NCBI GenBank assembly: GCA_039090855.1
Contig: CM077025.1
Location: forward strand, 94,034,489 to 94,098,488
Origin: Macrothele yani
Taxonomy: Eukaryota > Arthropoda > Arachnida > Araneae > Macrothelidae
Length of the DNA stretch: 64,000 bases
Direction of reading: 5' to 3'
Positions 34,082 through 43,993 of this stretch are shown here, one piece after another. Each line of letters begins with the position of its first letter. The stretch's first letter is position 1. The notes beneath the pieces were generated by a model that ran no database searches, had not been told where the DNA came from, and saw only the letters and a program-made list of their open reading frames with translations. The translations under genes and the position numbers were made by a program.

Positions 34082-35340
34082 AGATAGATGTTAACAGTAT
34101 TATATCTGCACTCAACCTAATTACAGAAAACAATTATTTCGGATATAATCAAGTAATATACAGGCAGAAATTTGGATTCCCCATGGGCTCCCCAATTTCG
34201 GGCCTGTTGTCAGAAGTTGTACTACAGCACATGGAAAACAAATTACTTCAACAAGAACAAGAACATTTACCGATGATATTCCTACGATATATGGATGACA
34301 TTCTTGTCATCTGGCAGTACTCAGAAGATAGCTTAATGAGGTTCATTCATAAATATAATGAATACTATCCAACAATACAGGTTACTGTCGAGAAAGAAAA
34401 TAATGGACAATTGCGCTTCCTTGACATTCTGCTTTGTAAACATCAAGGACGCATTAACTACTCAGTATACAGGAAAGACTCTTATGTGCCAGTAATTTTA
34501 CCAAATGATTCAATCCACCCTAAACATTATAAAGAAGCTGCATTTCATTCATTTATTAGAAGAGCTGTTTCCCATACGTGAAATAGAAGTTTGGAAGGGG
34601 CAGAAATGAAATGGATCGTAGAAACAGCCACAGTATTTGGATATGATAAAAGATACATTTGGAAGATATATAGAAATTATAAAACCAGTATTAACAGACC
34701 TAAGTGTGAAAATAACATTAAGTACATCACAAAATTTTGCGGACGTTTACCTTACATACCACAGTTAAGCAGCATTTTGAAAAAGGAATGTAATAAAGTG
34801 AATATATGATTCGCCGATATTGTAATAGATAATAACAAATTCCTTACAGCATATTACAGTTATAACGCAATTATGCATAGAGCAGCAGTATACGGCATAC
34901 CCACAAAGAATAATGACACCAGTAATATTAATAATATCTACATAGGTAGTACTAAAAGACGACTAAAAATAAGAATAGAAGAACACAAGAGAAATTGAAA
35001 AATGGGTGAGCAACAAACATCTCTTATTACATATTGCACCAATAATAATTCTATCATCGTGTGGGAAAATGCAAAAAAATATATATATACTACGCATAAC
35101 ACACATAAAAAGATATTGTATTCTGAGTCCGTTGGATAGAAAAAAACAGAGGATTTAATTGCAATGAACAAGCACCACTTGAATTGCCGTTTGCCTGGCG
35201 ATACATAATAACAAAAGAAAAAGAAACTGAAGAAAAGTATATAAAAACTACATTTGTTGAAAATATCTCATCCAACAACGATTAATAATAAAATTACAGG
35301 AAAGAACACCAGATGGTGCAACAATAGCAAAACGTTGTAA
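34082..35340 (+). pseudogene. Penelope-like RT + GIY-YIG endonuclease, right copy (5'-truncated)
   Basis: Begins mid-RT at the head-to-head junction. ORF 34,183-34,581 has MGSPISGLLSEVVLQH, LRYMDDILVIWQYSEDS (YMDD instead of YVDD) and GQLRFLDILLCKHQG. ORF 34,591-34,809 continues after a stop (CGRLPYIPQLSSILKK). Broken frames then give AAVYGIPTK and NNIYIGSTKRRLKIRIEEHK (GIY-YIG). It lacks the N-terminal RT motifs and carries several stops. Unlike the left copy it has neither tandem expansion. The 3' UTR continues to the RTE insertion at 35,911. Confidence 0.85.
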
Positions 35341-35910
35341 ATCACATGATTAACCTACGCACGGATACAGGACCAATGAGCGATGAGTCGACTGGTGACA
35401 AGGAGGTAATCAGTACAATAAAAGCATACGGATGTCTCGTACAACCGACCGCTGAAGATAGGCACAGTATTGTCAGAAACATGTTCGGACGAGCGAGGAG
35501 GGACTTGTTGACTTTTTTAAATTTTTTTGAAGTTTTTAAATCTTTTAATTTGGATATTTCATAACAGCTTGGCATAGAACAGCAAAATGTTTCAACTGCT
35601 AAATTTCTGGCTGCGTCAACGTAATCTAGTCTTGATAGTGATCTTAAAATTATTTTAAATCATCACCCCCTTCTTGTAGAATTGTGCTGATGTTCGTATT
35701 TATTTTTGTTGAACTTTGAACGTGGAATACCTTTAATGAGGTGGTACAACACCAGACAAGAAGCGTGATCGATTTCAAGCCAGAAGGATTGAAACCGGAG
35801 TAAGGTGAGCGCAATAGGTGTTGCTCCATTTGCTTCATTGCCGTTTTTATGTCTCACTAAATATAACCTATGTGAGGTTTCAACATTTAAATACGTATAT
35901 ATATATATAT

Positions 35911-38900
35911 GGGATGTAAGGTCAGGTGATGCGTAACATCACAGCCTCTCCTTGACAAATGTCAACCCCGCCTTCTCGTGGTGCATCCTGTTCCCACTAA
36001 AGGGGCTCTGACGACCGCAAATAGCGGTATAACTATACCATCGGGATCAGAGGAAATGCTATCCCACACTCACCAACCCGCTTGGCCAGCGTGGTGAGTT
36101 ATGGCCAAACACCTCCAAAATGACTCTACAACTTAAATCTTGGCCCTCAGTCTCCGGCAGCTGGAATGTACCTGGCCAAGGCAGCGGCCAGTGCGACATG
36201 AAGGCAGAGGGTGCTAAGAATCCCCGGAGGACCGGACTAGGCTGCCATTTGATGCTGACCTTGGCTACCTACAACGGACGCTCCCTATCTTCTGATTCAA
36301 GGCTTCTTGAATTGGAAGAGGAACTACAAAGGATCAAGTGGGACATCGTCGGGCTGAGTGAGGTAAGGAGAAAAGGAGAAGATCTCATTGAACTGAAAAG
36401 TGGACATCTCTTCTATTATCGTGGGACAGATACTGGCAGAACTAGTGGTGTTGGATTTATAATAAACAAGAAACTGAAGGATAAAGTGGTAGAAGTTGAA
36501 AGTTCCTCTGACAGAGCTGCACGACTCGTTATCCAACTATCGAGAAGATACCAGGCTCAGATTATTCAAACTTATGCACCCACCACAAGTCATCCTGAAG
36601 AAGAAATTGAAGAATTTTATGAGGAAATTCGTCATCTAAATAATAAAGGTAAGCAGCACTTGAAGATAATTATGGGAGATTTCAATGCAAAAATAGGGCA
36701 CCGGCAACAGAATGAAACTTCAGTAGGTAAATTCGGTCACGGCAACAGAAACCAGCGTGGAAATACTCTCGTTGAGTTTGCAGAGGCAGAAGGATTTTTC
36801 ATCTTGAATTCCTTTTTCAAGAAAAAGCCACACAGGAAATGGACATGGAGACATCCAATTGGGACGACAAGTGAAATTGATTTTATTATGTGTAACAAAA
36901 AATTCGTCATCGAAGACTGCAGTGTGCTAAACAAGTTCAACACAGGTAGTGACCATAGATTGGTGAGATGTAAGATGCACCTCAACACTAAACTGGAACG
37001 TGGCAAGCTCATAAGACAAACAAAATGTATTGACATAACCAACCTTAAAAAACACCATAATACTTTCAAGTTGGAACTGAAGAACAGATTCTCTGCTTTA
37101 GAAGGCCTAACATCGGAAGAAGTGGATATTTCTGAAGTTAACAGAAAAGTAACCAAAGCTCTTATGGAAACAGCAACAAAATTAGCTGGGTCTAAGAACA
37201 AGTTGCATGTAAACAAATTATCAGGAAAAACGAAAATGTTGATGCAAAAAAGAAGAGAGATGAGGACAACTAAAGAAGATGTGACTTCCAAAGTGGAATA
37301 TATAGAGCTATGCAAGACAGCACGAAAAAGTATCACTGAAGACGTAAGGAAATTCAACTGTGAGCTAGTGAGGAAAGCAATTGAAAACAACCAAAGCCTA
37401 AAGATAGCAAAGCGAAATCTCAGTAAGGGAAGAAAACAGATTATGGCTCTGAGAAAAGAAGATGGTTCTATAACAAGAAATAGAGGCGAAATTTTGACAA
37501 GAGTGAAAGATTTCTACTCCAAACTATATGAAAGGGATGATACATGTACTCCAGACATCATGAAAGGTACAAGAGTTCTTCCAGTCCTCCCAGCAGAAGT
37601 TGCTCATGCAATCAAGAACATGAAGCGGGGGAAAGCTCCAGGAGAAGATGGAATTACTATAGACATCATACAAGAAGCAAGTGGAGAAATTGAAACAGTA
37701 CTCGCCCAAATTTTCACTCGATGCCTTAATGAAGGGAAGATTCCTGAGGATTGGAACAATGCTACAATGATCCTGCTACATAAAAAAGGAGACATTGAGG
37801 ATCTCAGGAACTACAGACCTATCAGCCTCCTATCAGTGGTTTATAAAATCTTCACTAAAGTTCTTTCACACCGCTTGAAGGTAACACTGGACATGGCTCA
37901 ACCGAGAGAACAAGCTGGATTCAGGAGTGGCTACAGCACAATAGATCATATCCATGTACTGAGAGAACTAATTGAAAGAGCGAGGGAATATGAACTTCCA
38001 TTGTGCATGGCTTTTATCGATTATGAAAAAGCCTTTGATTCGGTGAAACCATCAGCAGTTACCACGGCTCTGAAATCCTGCGGTATTGAAGATGCATACA
38101 TTAATATTATTTATAACATCTATGAAAATGCAAGTGCAAAGATTCGGCTGTTTGAAAATACAACACACATAAAAATTGGAAAGGGAGTGAGACAAGGTGA
38201 CACCATATCTCCGAAGCTCTTTAATGCCACATTGGAAAATGTCTTTCAATCACTGAACTGGGAAAACAAAGGGATAAAGATTAATGGGGATTATCTAACC
38301 CACCTTCGTTTTGCTGATGACGTAGTCATTTTTGCAACTACCCCATCAGAGCTGCAGAGTATGATCCAGGAACTTGCTGACAAGAGTAAAGAAGTGGGAT
38401 TAAAAATGAACTTTCAGAAGACAAAAGTGATGTTCAATGCTTTTACAAGAAATGAAGATTTATCGATTGATGGAGAAAAACTGGAGATAACAGATACGTA
38501 TGTTTATCTTGGACAGCAGATATCAAGTGAGGGTCACATTGATGAAGAAATTAATCGGCGTACAAAACTTGCCTGGAGAGCTTTTGGAAAAAACAGCATA
38601 ATTTTCAAGAGCAATATGCCATTATGTCTTAAAAGAAAAGTGTTTGATCAATGCATCCTTCCAGTGCTTACGTATGGTGCAGAGACGTGGACCTTAACTA
38701 AAAGAGACATACAAAGGCTGCAGACAACTCAAAGAAGCATGGAGAGGTGCATGCTTGGTATAACCAGGAGAGATAAGAAGAGGAACTCGTGGATCCGAAA
38801 AATGACGAGAGTGGAAGACATCATGATCAGAGTTAAATCCCTGAAATGGCAATGGGCTGGACATACTGCCAGAAGGACAGACCATAGATGGACAGCCGAA

Positions 38901-39092
38901 ATTTTAGATTGGATTCCAAGGGACAGGAAAAGACCCAGAAAAAGACCACATGGGAGATGGGTGGATGAAATTCGTAAATATGCGGGAGTGACATGGAGGA
39001 GACTGGCACAAGACAGACCGTTGTGGAGGAAACTTGGGGAGACCTTCGTCCAGCAGTGGATTGATAATGGTTGACAATGATGATGATGATGA
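35911..39092 (+). mobile_element. RTE copy 3, full length and apparently intact
   Basis: Bounded by (TA)n on both sides. The 5' UTR starts gggatgtaaggtcaggtgat and is 209 bp long. The single ORF is followed immediately by an (ATG)n tail. The 5' UTR matches copy 1 over its entire length. It inserted in the right Penelope arm at the same position that carries copy 2 in the left arm. Confidence 0.95.
36120..39074 (+). CDS. RTE endonuclease-reverse transcriptase, intact 984-aa ORF
   Basis: One uninterrupted frame. The APE-like endonuclease (about residues 46-285) has YNGRS (51-55), GLSEVRR with E81, MGDFNAK (D187, N189), SEIDFIM and GSDHRLV (D278, H279), covering the expected catalytic and metal-binding positions. 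The RT (about 500-820) has GKAPGEDGI, NYRPISLLSV (564-573), AFIDYEKAFDSV with D634, GVRQGDTISP (689-698) and FADD (731-734). The C-terminal region is basic (RDRKRPRKRPHGRW), followed by QQWIDNG-stop. Length and single-ORF layout fit the RTE clade. The start ATG is the first after the 5' UTR, and copy 1 shares it. The product would nick target DNA and reverse-transcribe RTE RNA there. No key residue is missing by eye; activity is inferred. Confidence 0.95.
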   Translation: MTLQLKSWPSVSGSWNVPGQGSGQCDMKAEGAKNPRRTGLGCHLMLTLATYNGRSLSSDSRLLELEEELQRIKWDIVGLSEVRRKGEDLIELKSGHLFYYRGTDTGRTSGVGFIINKKLKDKVVEVESSSDRAARLVIQLSRRYQAQIIQTYAPTTSHPEEEIEEFYEEIRHLNNKGKQHLKIIMGDFNAKIGHRQQNETSVGKFGHGNRNQRGNTLVEFAEAEGFFILNSFFKKKPHRKWTWRHPIGTTSEIDFIMCNKKFVIEDCSVLNKFNTGSDHRLVRCKMHLNTKLERGKLIRQTKCIDITNLKKHHNTFKLELKNRFSALEGLTSEEVDISEVNRKVTKALMETATKLAGSKNKLHVNKLSGKTKMLMQKRREMRTTKEDVTSKVEYIELCKTARKSITEDVRKFNCELVRKAIENNQSLKIAKRNLSKGRKQIMALRKEDGSITRNRGEILTRVKDFYSKLYERDDTCTPDIMKGTRVLPVLPAEVAHAIKNMKRGKAPGEDGITIDIIQEASGEIETVLAQIFTRCLNEGKIPEDWNNATMILLHKKGDIEDLRNYRPISLLSVVYKIFTKVLSHRLKVTLDMAQPREQAGFRSGYSTIDHIHVLRELIERAREYELPLCMAFIDYEKAFDSVKPSAVTTALKSCGIEDAYINIIYNIYENASAKIRLFENTTHIKIGKGVRQGDTISPKLFNATLENVFQSLNWENKGIKINGDYLTHLRFADDVVIFATTPSELQSMIQELADKSKEVGLKMNFQKTKVMFNAFTRNEDLSIDGEKLEITDTYVYLGQQISSEGHIDEEINRRTKLAWRAFGKNSIIFKSNMPLCLKRKVFDQCILPVLTYGAETWTLTKRDIQRLQTTQRSMERCMLGITRRDKKRNSWIRKMTRVEDIMIRVKSLKWQWAGHTARRTDHRWTAEILDWIPRDRKRPRKRPHGRWVDEIRKYAGVTWRRLAQDRPLWRKLGETFVQQWIDNG

Positions 39093-39229
39093 TATATATA
39101 TATACTGTACATAAAGAAATATTCTTAATTTCAACTATAAATATTCCATTATCATTGAAGTCAAGTTGTCTATTCGAAACTCATATACTACATGTGTAAC
39201 AGTATTATAGAGGACTTTGTCCTAATATA

Positions 39230-40267
39230 AATTGCATATCTGCCACGTTATTTGGTGTTTAAGTGTATGTATGTATAGATTGAACTTCTACTAAAAGAGT
39301 GAAAACAAGTTAGGAATCAAAATAGGACCATATACAGAAATGTAACACTATTCTGCTGACCAGATAGAAAATGTAAGTAGAATAAGAAAACACACGATGA
39401 ATAAAGCTTTAACGTATTCTCACTATCCATATTTAGTAATATGAGAATGATAGTACAAAGCATCATCTCACACAAATGAACAAAATAGCTAAAATATTTT
39501 TCAAAATATATTACTCATAAGTACAACACCGTGCAATTCACTAACTTGTGCAAAAATAATTAGAGTAAGAATCCTAAGTCATCATGTTTCTTGAAAGAAG
39601 GTACAATATGTCAGTGAGTTTTAACACATATTTACAAGGATGTACAGTGCTATGCAATTAAAAACTGAATATCAGACAAATCAATGGAATGTTGAATAAC
39701 AGGATATAACTAAACTTCGACATTCTGATTCAAAAAGATGGATTACTTGTACCGCAATATTTTTAAAACTATGTACAATTATACAGCACAGTGCAAACAT
39801 GTTCGGGAAACAAAATAGAACAAAATTACAAAAAGCAGCACTATGCAATTAATAAAGTAGAGAAACGATATCAGGACAAAAGCAAGCTCTTGATGAATAT
39901 AGTTTGAACATTTTTGCAATTGAAACAGTAACAACATTATTCACTACTAGGAGACTAACGATACTTAGCGTCTCCAAACAAAAGGTGCAAAACGATGGTT
40001 ACGAATGACAGAAACAATTTATATGTTTATACAGCACTATGGTAATGACTAACTGCAAATGTTTATAATCAAAATGAAACCGAAAGACGAACTAAACTTG
40101 AACGTCAATTTAAGGAAAAATGCAACATGAGTGTCACAAAAAAACACTTTACTGTGTAAACTCGTATAGCCCTTTATTAAAAAATCCAGTGAGGTAAATT
40201 TCCAAGCTGAGCAAAGATCTTATAAACAGACTGTTGAGATAACATGTGCATTTCTGATCCAAAAAGG
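39230..40267 (-). other. LINE 3' UTR, proximal segment with diverged internal repeats
   Basis: AT-rich noncoding sequence. Recurrent strings (tacagcacagtgcaaac, cagcactatgcaatt, tacagcactatggtaatg; acgatatcaggacaaa) suggest a set of ~100-300-bp diverged tandem units. Similarity in direct orientation to 28,730-29,060 shows the Penelope complex inserted within this repeated UTR. Confidence 0.6.
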
Positions 40268-41108
40268 TCAATTATCAAATCTGCCGACCCTCATGTACAA
40301 TGCCACTGGCGAGCTGATAAACCATGAGGAAGCCGGTGACCAGGTGGCAAGGAACTGGCTCTTCCGACGCTGGGTGATTGCAACAGAATACTCTAGCCGA
40401 AGTCGAGATGTCAGGCGTTCGCGGAATTGGCATAATAATGCCGTAGAAGCTTCATGCACAGTCAGAGGAGTAGTCAAATCTCTGCAGCGTTGATGAAACA
40501 CGTAGATTACATGCTTCACTAAAATAAAAATATAGGCACAGACTGATGGAAGCTTGACTTGGGGAGAGTTCTGTAGCAGAAGAGTCCGATATGCATCAAA
40601 TGTAAGATCTGCTGTAATGGAACATTGGGCGATAGTAAATGCAAAGTTCAGCATTGGGAGTAATATAACACAGTTTTGATAGACATGGGAGACATCAGCC
40701 TCCCGAGCACAGGAAGGGCGAAGAGGGGAATCGAGAGGAGACATTCGGTAAAGAACGGAGGGAACAGGAAGGCGGCGGCTCACACCGTAGCAGTGTCAGC
40801 GGGGGGTTGGCATCAGGAATGGGGAGAGGAGGAGAAGAATGGGACATAGAGAGGAACCGATAAAGAGCTGCTACCGAGAGAGAGAAAATGGGACGAGCTG
40901 AGCCAGAAGCAAGCAAAAAAAATGGGGAAAGGGGAGAGAAGCAGAAGGAACAAAGGAAAGACCTGAGTGGGAAGCAAGATGAGGAAATTGGGAAATGATA
41001 GATGAAAGAATAGAGTCGTAGATGTCACGAGAAGAGGAGGAGAGGAGAGGAGAAGTGAGGGAGGAAGGGAGGAAGGCTGGTGAAGGGACGCCAGGAAAAG
41101 TCAGGGTT

Positions 41109-41333
41109 TTTTTTTTTTTTTTTTGATTGGAGGTTTAACGACCACCATGAGCAACTCAATGGGCTATAAGCAGTCGCCCGTCCCTAATTTAGGGTCACTG
41201 GTTCCAGGGAAGGGAGAGAGCCAGTGCCGTAAGACAAACACAACATCCATGCCTCACCGGGATTCGAACCCGGACCCAGTTCGGACGAATGATCAGAGGC
41301 CAGTGCCTTAGACCACTGCGCCACCGGGGCGGC
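41109..41333 (-). mobile_element. SINE family A, copy 2
   Basis: Minus-strand orientation, with the tail at the left as a T-run and the tRNA-Leu-like head at the right (ccactgcgccaccggggcgg). The 11-bp target duplication AAGTCAGGGTT lies at 41,098-41,108 and 41,334-41,344. It inserted in the 3' third of LINE ORF2. Confidence 0.93.
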
Positions 41334-43781
41334 AAGTCAGGGTTAGTGAGACCTTTAACTGTTACTACACCTGCTCGGAGCCAGGAACGATAGGCAAAGT
41401 ACGGAAGATAAGAGGGATGTAGAATCGAAGAATAAAAGAGGGGTTCAGCGAGGAGCTCAGTTGTGGAATCAGGTGGGGAAAGAGAGAGTGGGAGGGAACG
41501 AAGGAAAGCTAGAGCTTCACGGTAAACAGGGGGAAGTCGAATGAGGGTGAGGGGTCGGTGGTCCGTGAGTAGTAAGGAGAGAAAGGAAAAGTTAGGGTTG
41601 TTCGGGGAGGCGATGACGTCCCTAGCTGAAACGGCATCGGACACTGACGACGTGAAAAGACGGAGAAAAGCAGTAATTCTTACGCCCTTTTAGTACTCCT
41701 GTGAATCAATGAGTCCGATACCACCGTGATCGGGAGGGAGGCAAAGCTTTGTGGCACTGACCCAGTGGTGGCAGGTCCATATCAGAGAAGTAAGACATCG
41801 GGTAATTTCATGAAGGCGGAGTTGTGGAGACTTGACATCAAGCCAGGAGTGTGTGCACAAAGAAATTAGGTAAGTTCGAGAGAGGCGAGCTCTCTGGAAG
41901 AATGATGAGCAGAACTGGGCTCTCCTCCAGGAGGCAGTTGATCTGAGAAAACGTGGGTGGATAGCATTCCCCTTTAGAGGGGAGAAGCTTGCAAGGAATC
42001 AAGATGAACTCCAAAGAAGCGCTGTGAGATGGGACTACCAGCTTGATCCCCAAGGGGTGTCTACACCATGTGCCCATGAGTCGCACCATAAACCAGTGCT
42101 TTTAGATGAGGTGAGCGCTGCACCGGAGCATGAGGCATAAGCTGCGAATAGACGTTGGAGACAAGGAAACTGTGAGTCATGACAGATGCGGATGGTGACA
42201 TCATCTGCGTATGGGACAGAGGTAGTGGTATGATGTCTTGTGCAGGCAGTGAGTGGTGGCAGAACTTCTTTAGAGGACTGGTGTACAGAGCGGAGGAATG
42301 GTTCAATTGCGATTGCAAAGAGTTGTCCGGAGAGTGGGCAACCCTGCCGCACTCCCCGGCGGAAGGGAATGGGCGCTGTAAGAAAGGTGGGCAGCTTGAC
42401 CTGGAGAACGGCGTCTTGATAGAGTGAGCAAAGAAGAGAGAAAAAGGGAGGAGGAAACCCGAAGTGAAGGAGCGTAGCCGATAGATAGGAATGTGAGATA
42501 TTATCAAAAGCTGATTGTTGGTCAAGAGAATGAAGGGCGAGGGGTTCGGAGCGAGATCGGGCAAGGATTAGATCGTTGAGTAGATGGATATTATGAGAAA
42601 GTGAACGCCCGGGAACTGTGTAAGTTTGACTGGGGGAGAGAATGTGAGTGAGAATGGGGTTAAGGCGTTGGGAAAGAAGTTTAGTATAAAGTTTGTAATC
42701 TAGATTTAAGTGGGAAATAGGGCACCAATTCCCCAGGTCAAGGAGATCACATTTCTTAAGGAATAGGACAACATATGCTACTATGAATCGCCTTGGTAGA
42801 GGGGTGTGATTGAAAGCAGCAGAAAGTGCAGAAAATAGAAACGGTAGAAAGAGAGGTAGAAAGGTTTTATGGAAGAGGAAAGTGAGGTCATCCGAACTCG
42901 GTGCGGCACTAGAGTTTAAAGAAGAAAACATAAAGGAAAGTTCAGAGAACGTGGGAGGAAGGAGGAGGGAACAGGCAAGATGGGGAGGAACTTGTGGTAG
43001 GTTAGAAAGAAGTGATGCCCAAGCTGAAGAGGATGGCGGAGGAGATTCACAGAACTTCTCTGTATAATACTTTCGGACTTGGGATCATAGAGTGAGTAGA
43101 TCATCAGATACCTCTCCAGATGTAAGGCGAAAGTGCCGAAGTGAATTCGATGCTGTTCGTGTTTTTTCCATGGATGTAAGGAACTCGTAATTGAATGCGT
43201 CTGGCGATAGATGTTGTAGCCGGAGACGTCGTAGAGCTTGTTGAGCCAGAGGAAGGAGGACTGATTGCAGTTCTTCTTGATAGTGGCAGAAGAGAGGATC
43301 ACTTAGGCTTAGGACGGAGAGCATGGAACGGACATGGTCGAGACGCATGTTCTGAAGTGTTTTTGCTTTAAAAGAAAGTTTGCGAACGTGGAGAACGAGT
43401 TGCTGTTTAATATCCAACCAAAAGGTTACACCACAAGGAGCTGATTGAAGTTGTGGTCGTTTGACCTCAAGTAAAGAGCGTACTGAAGTACAAAAGTCTG
43501 GAGCTGTAAGAAGAGTGTCGTCAAGAGACCATGGACGAGTTGTACGGTGTTGTGCTGGAACAGCGTGAACAATGAGAACGATGGCGCAATGGTCAGAAGA
43601 AGCTGTAGGAGTGATACTAGATTCTGTCACAGCTGTAATAAAAGTAGATGAGGCGTAGTATCTGTCAAGATGAGCTGTGTACGAATTTTGATTATATTGC
43701 TAATGCTAAGTATGTACAGTCGATGAAGGATGGAAGTGACTGTGAACGTCAATGAATGAGTTGTCGGAGACCACTGACTGT

Positions 43782-43993
43782 GCCGCCCCGGTGGCGCAGT
43801 GGTCTAAGGCGCTGGCCTCTGATCATTCGTCCGTAAGGGGTCAGGCATGGATGTTGTGTTTGTCTTACGGCACTGGCTCTCTCCCTTCCCTGGAACCAGT
43901 GACCCTAAATTAGGGACGGGCGACTGCTTATAGCCCATTGAGTTGCTCACGGTGGTCGTTAAACCTCCAATAAAAAAAAAACAAAAAAAAAAA
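43782..43993 (+). mobile_element. SINE family A, copy 3, B box deleted
   Basis: The head begins GCCGCCCCGGTGGCGCAGTG and the A-rich tail ends at 43,993. The 12-bp target duplication ACCACTGACTGT lies at 43,770-43,781 and 43,994-44,005. Relative to copy 1, the 18 bp holding the pol III B box are missing: the sequence goes from CCGTAAGGGGTC directly to AGGCATGG, with a GGTC repeat at the breakpoint. It inserted in the endonuclease region of LINE ORF2. Confidence 0.93.

Larger units (their letters stand above)
29067..39229. mobile_element. Head-to-head Penelope-like element pair with RTE copies in both arms
   Basis: The left arm (29,067-33,241) and right arm (34,082-39,229) are inverted relative to each other, separated by ~840 bp present only in the left copy. 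From outside in, each arm holds ~135 bp of flank ending in (TA)n, an RTE copy, a second flank, then the 3' UTR and the GIY-YIG and RT coding parts of a Penelope-like element (PLE) reading outward. The arms differ by about 3-4 percent outside the RTEs (by eye). Head-to-head partial copies are a known insertion form of PLEs. The complex sits in the LINE 3' UTR. No target duplication is evident. Confidence 0.85.

Noticed and set aside
35359..35400. Hammerhead-ribozyme look-alike in the Penelope UTR (GCGATGAGTC with a GTC/GAC stem then AAGG)
   Set aside because: PLEs often carry hammerheads, but here CTGATGA reads GCGATGA and GAAA reads AAGG, so two core elements are broken. Kept only as a note.
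29067..39229. Interpreting the large inverted repeat as a single DNA transposon such as a Polinton/Maverick
   Set aside because: The arms hold reverse transcriptases and a GIY-YIG domain. No integrase, DNA polymerase B or capsid-type genes are present, and no terminal AG..CT or 6-bp duplication.
40293..41028. Small ORFs antisense or in other frames around the LINE ORF2 3' end
   Set aside because: They are shadows of the decayed ORF2 C-terminus, and the low-complexity GAG-rich tract explains the LS/F-rich reading.
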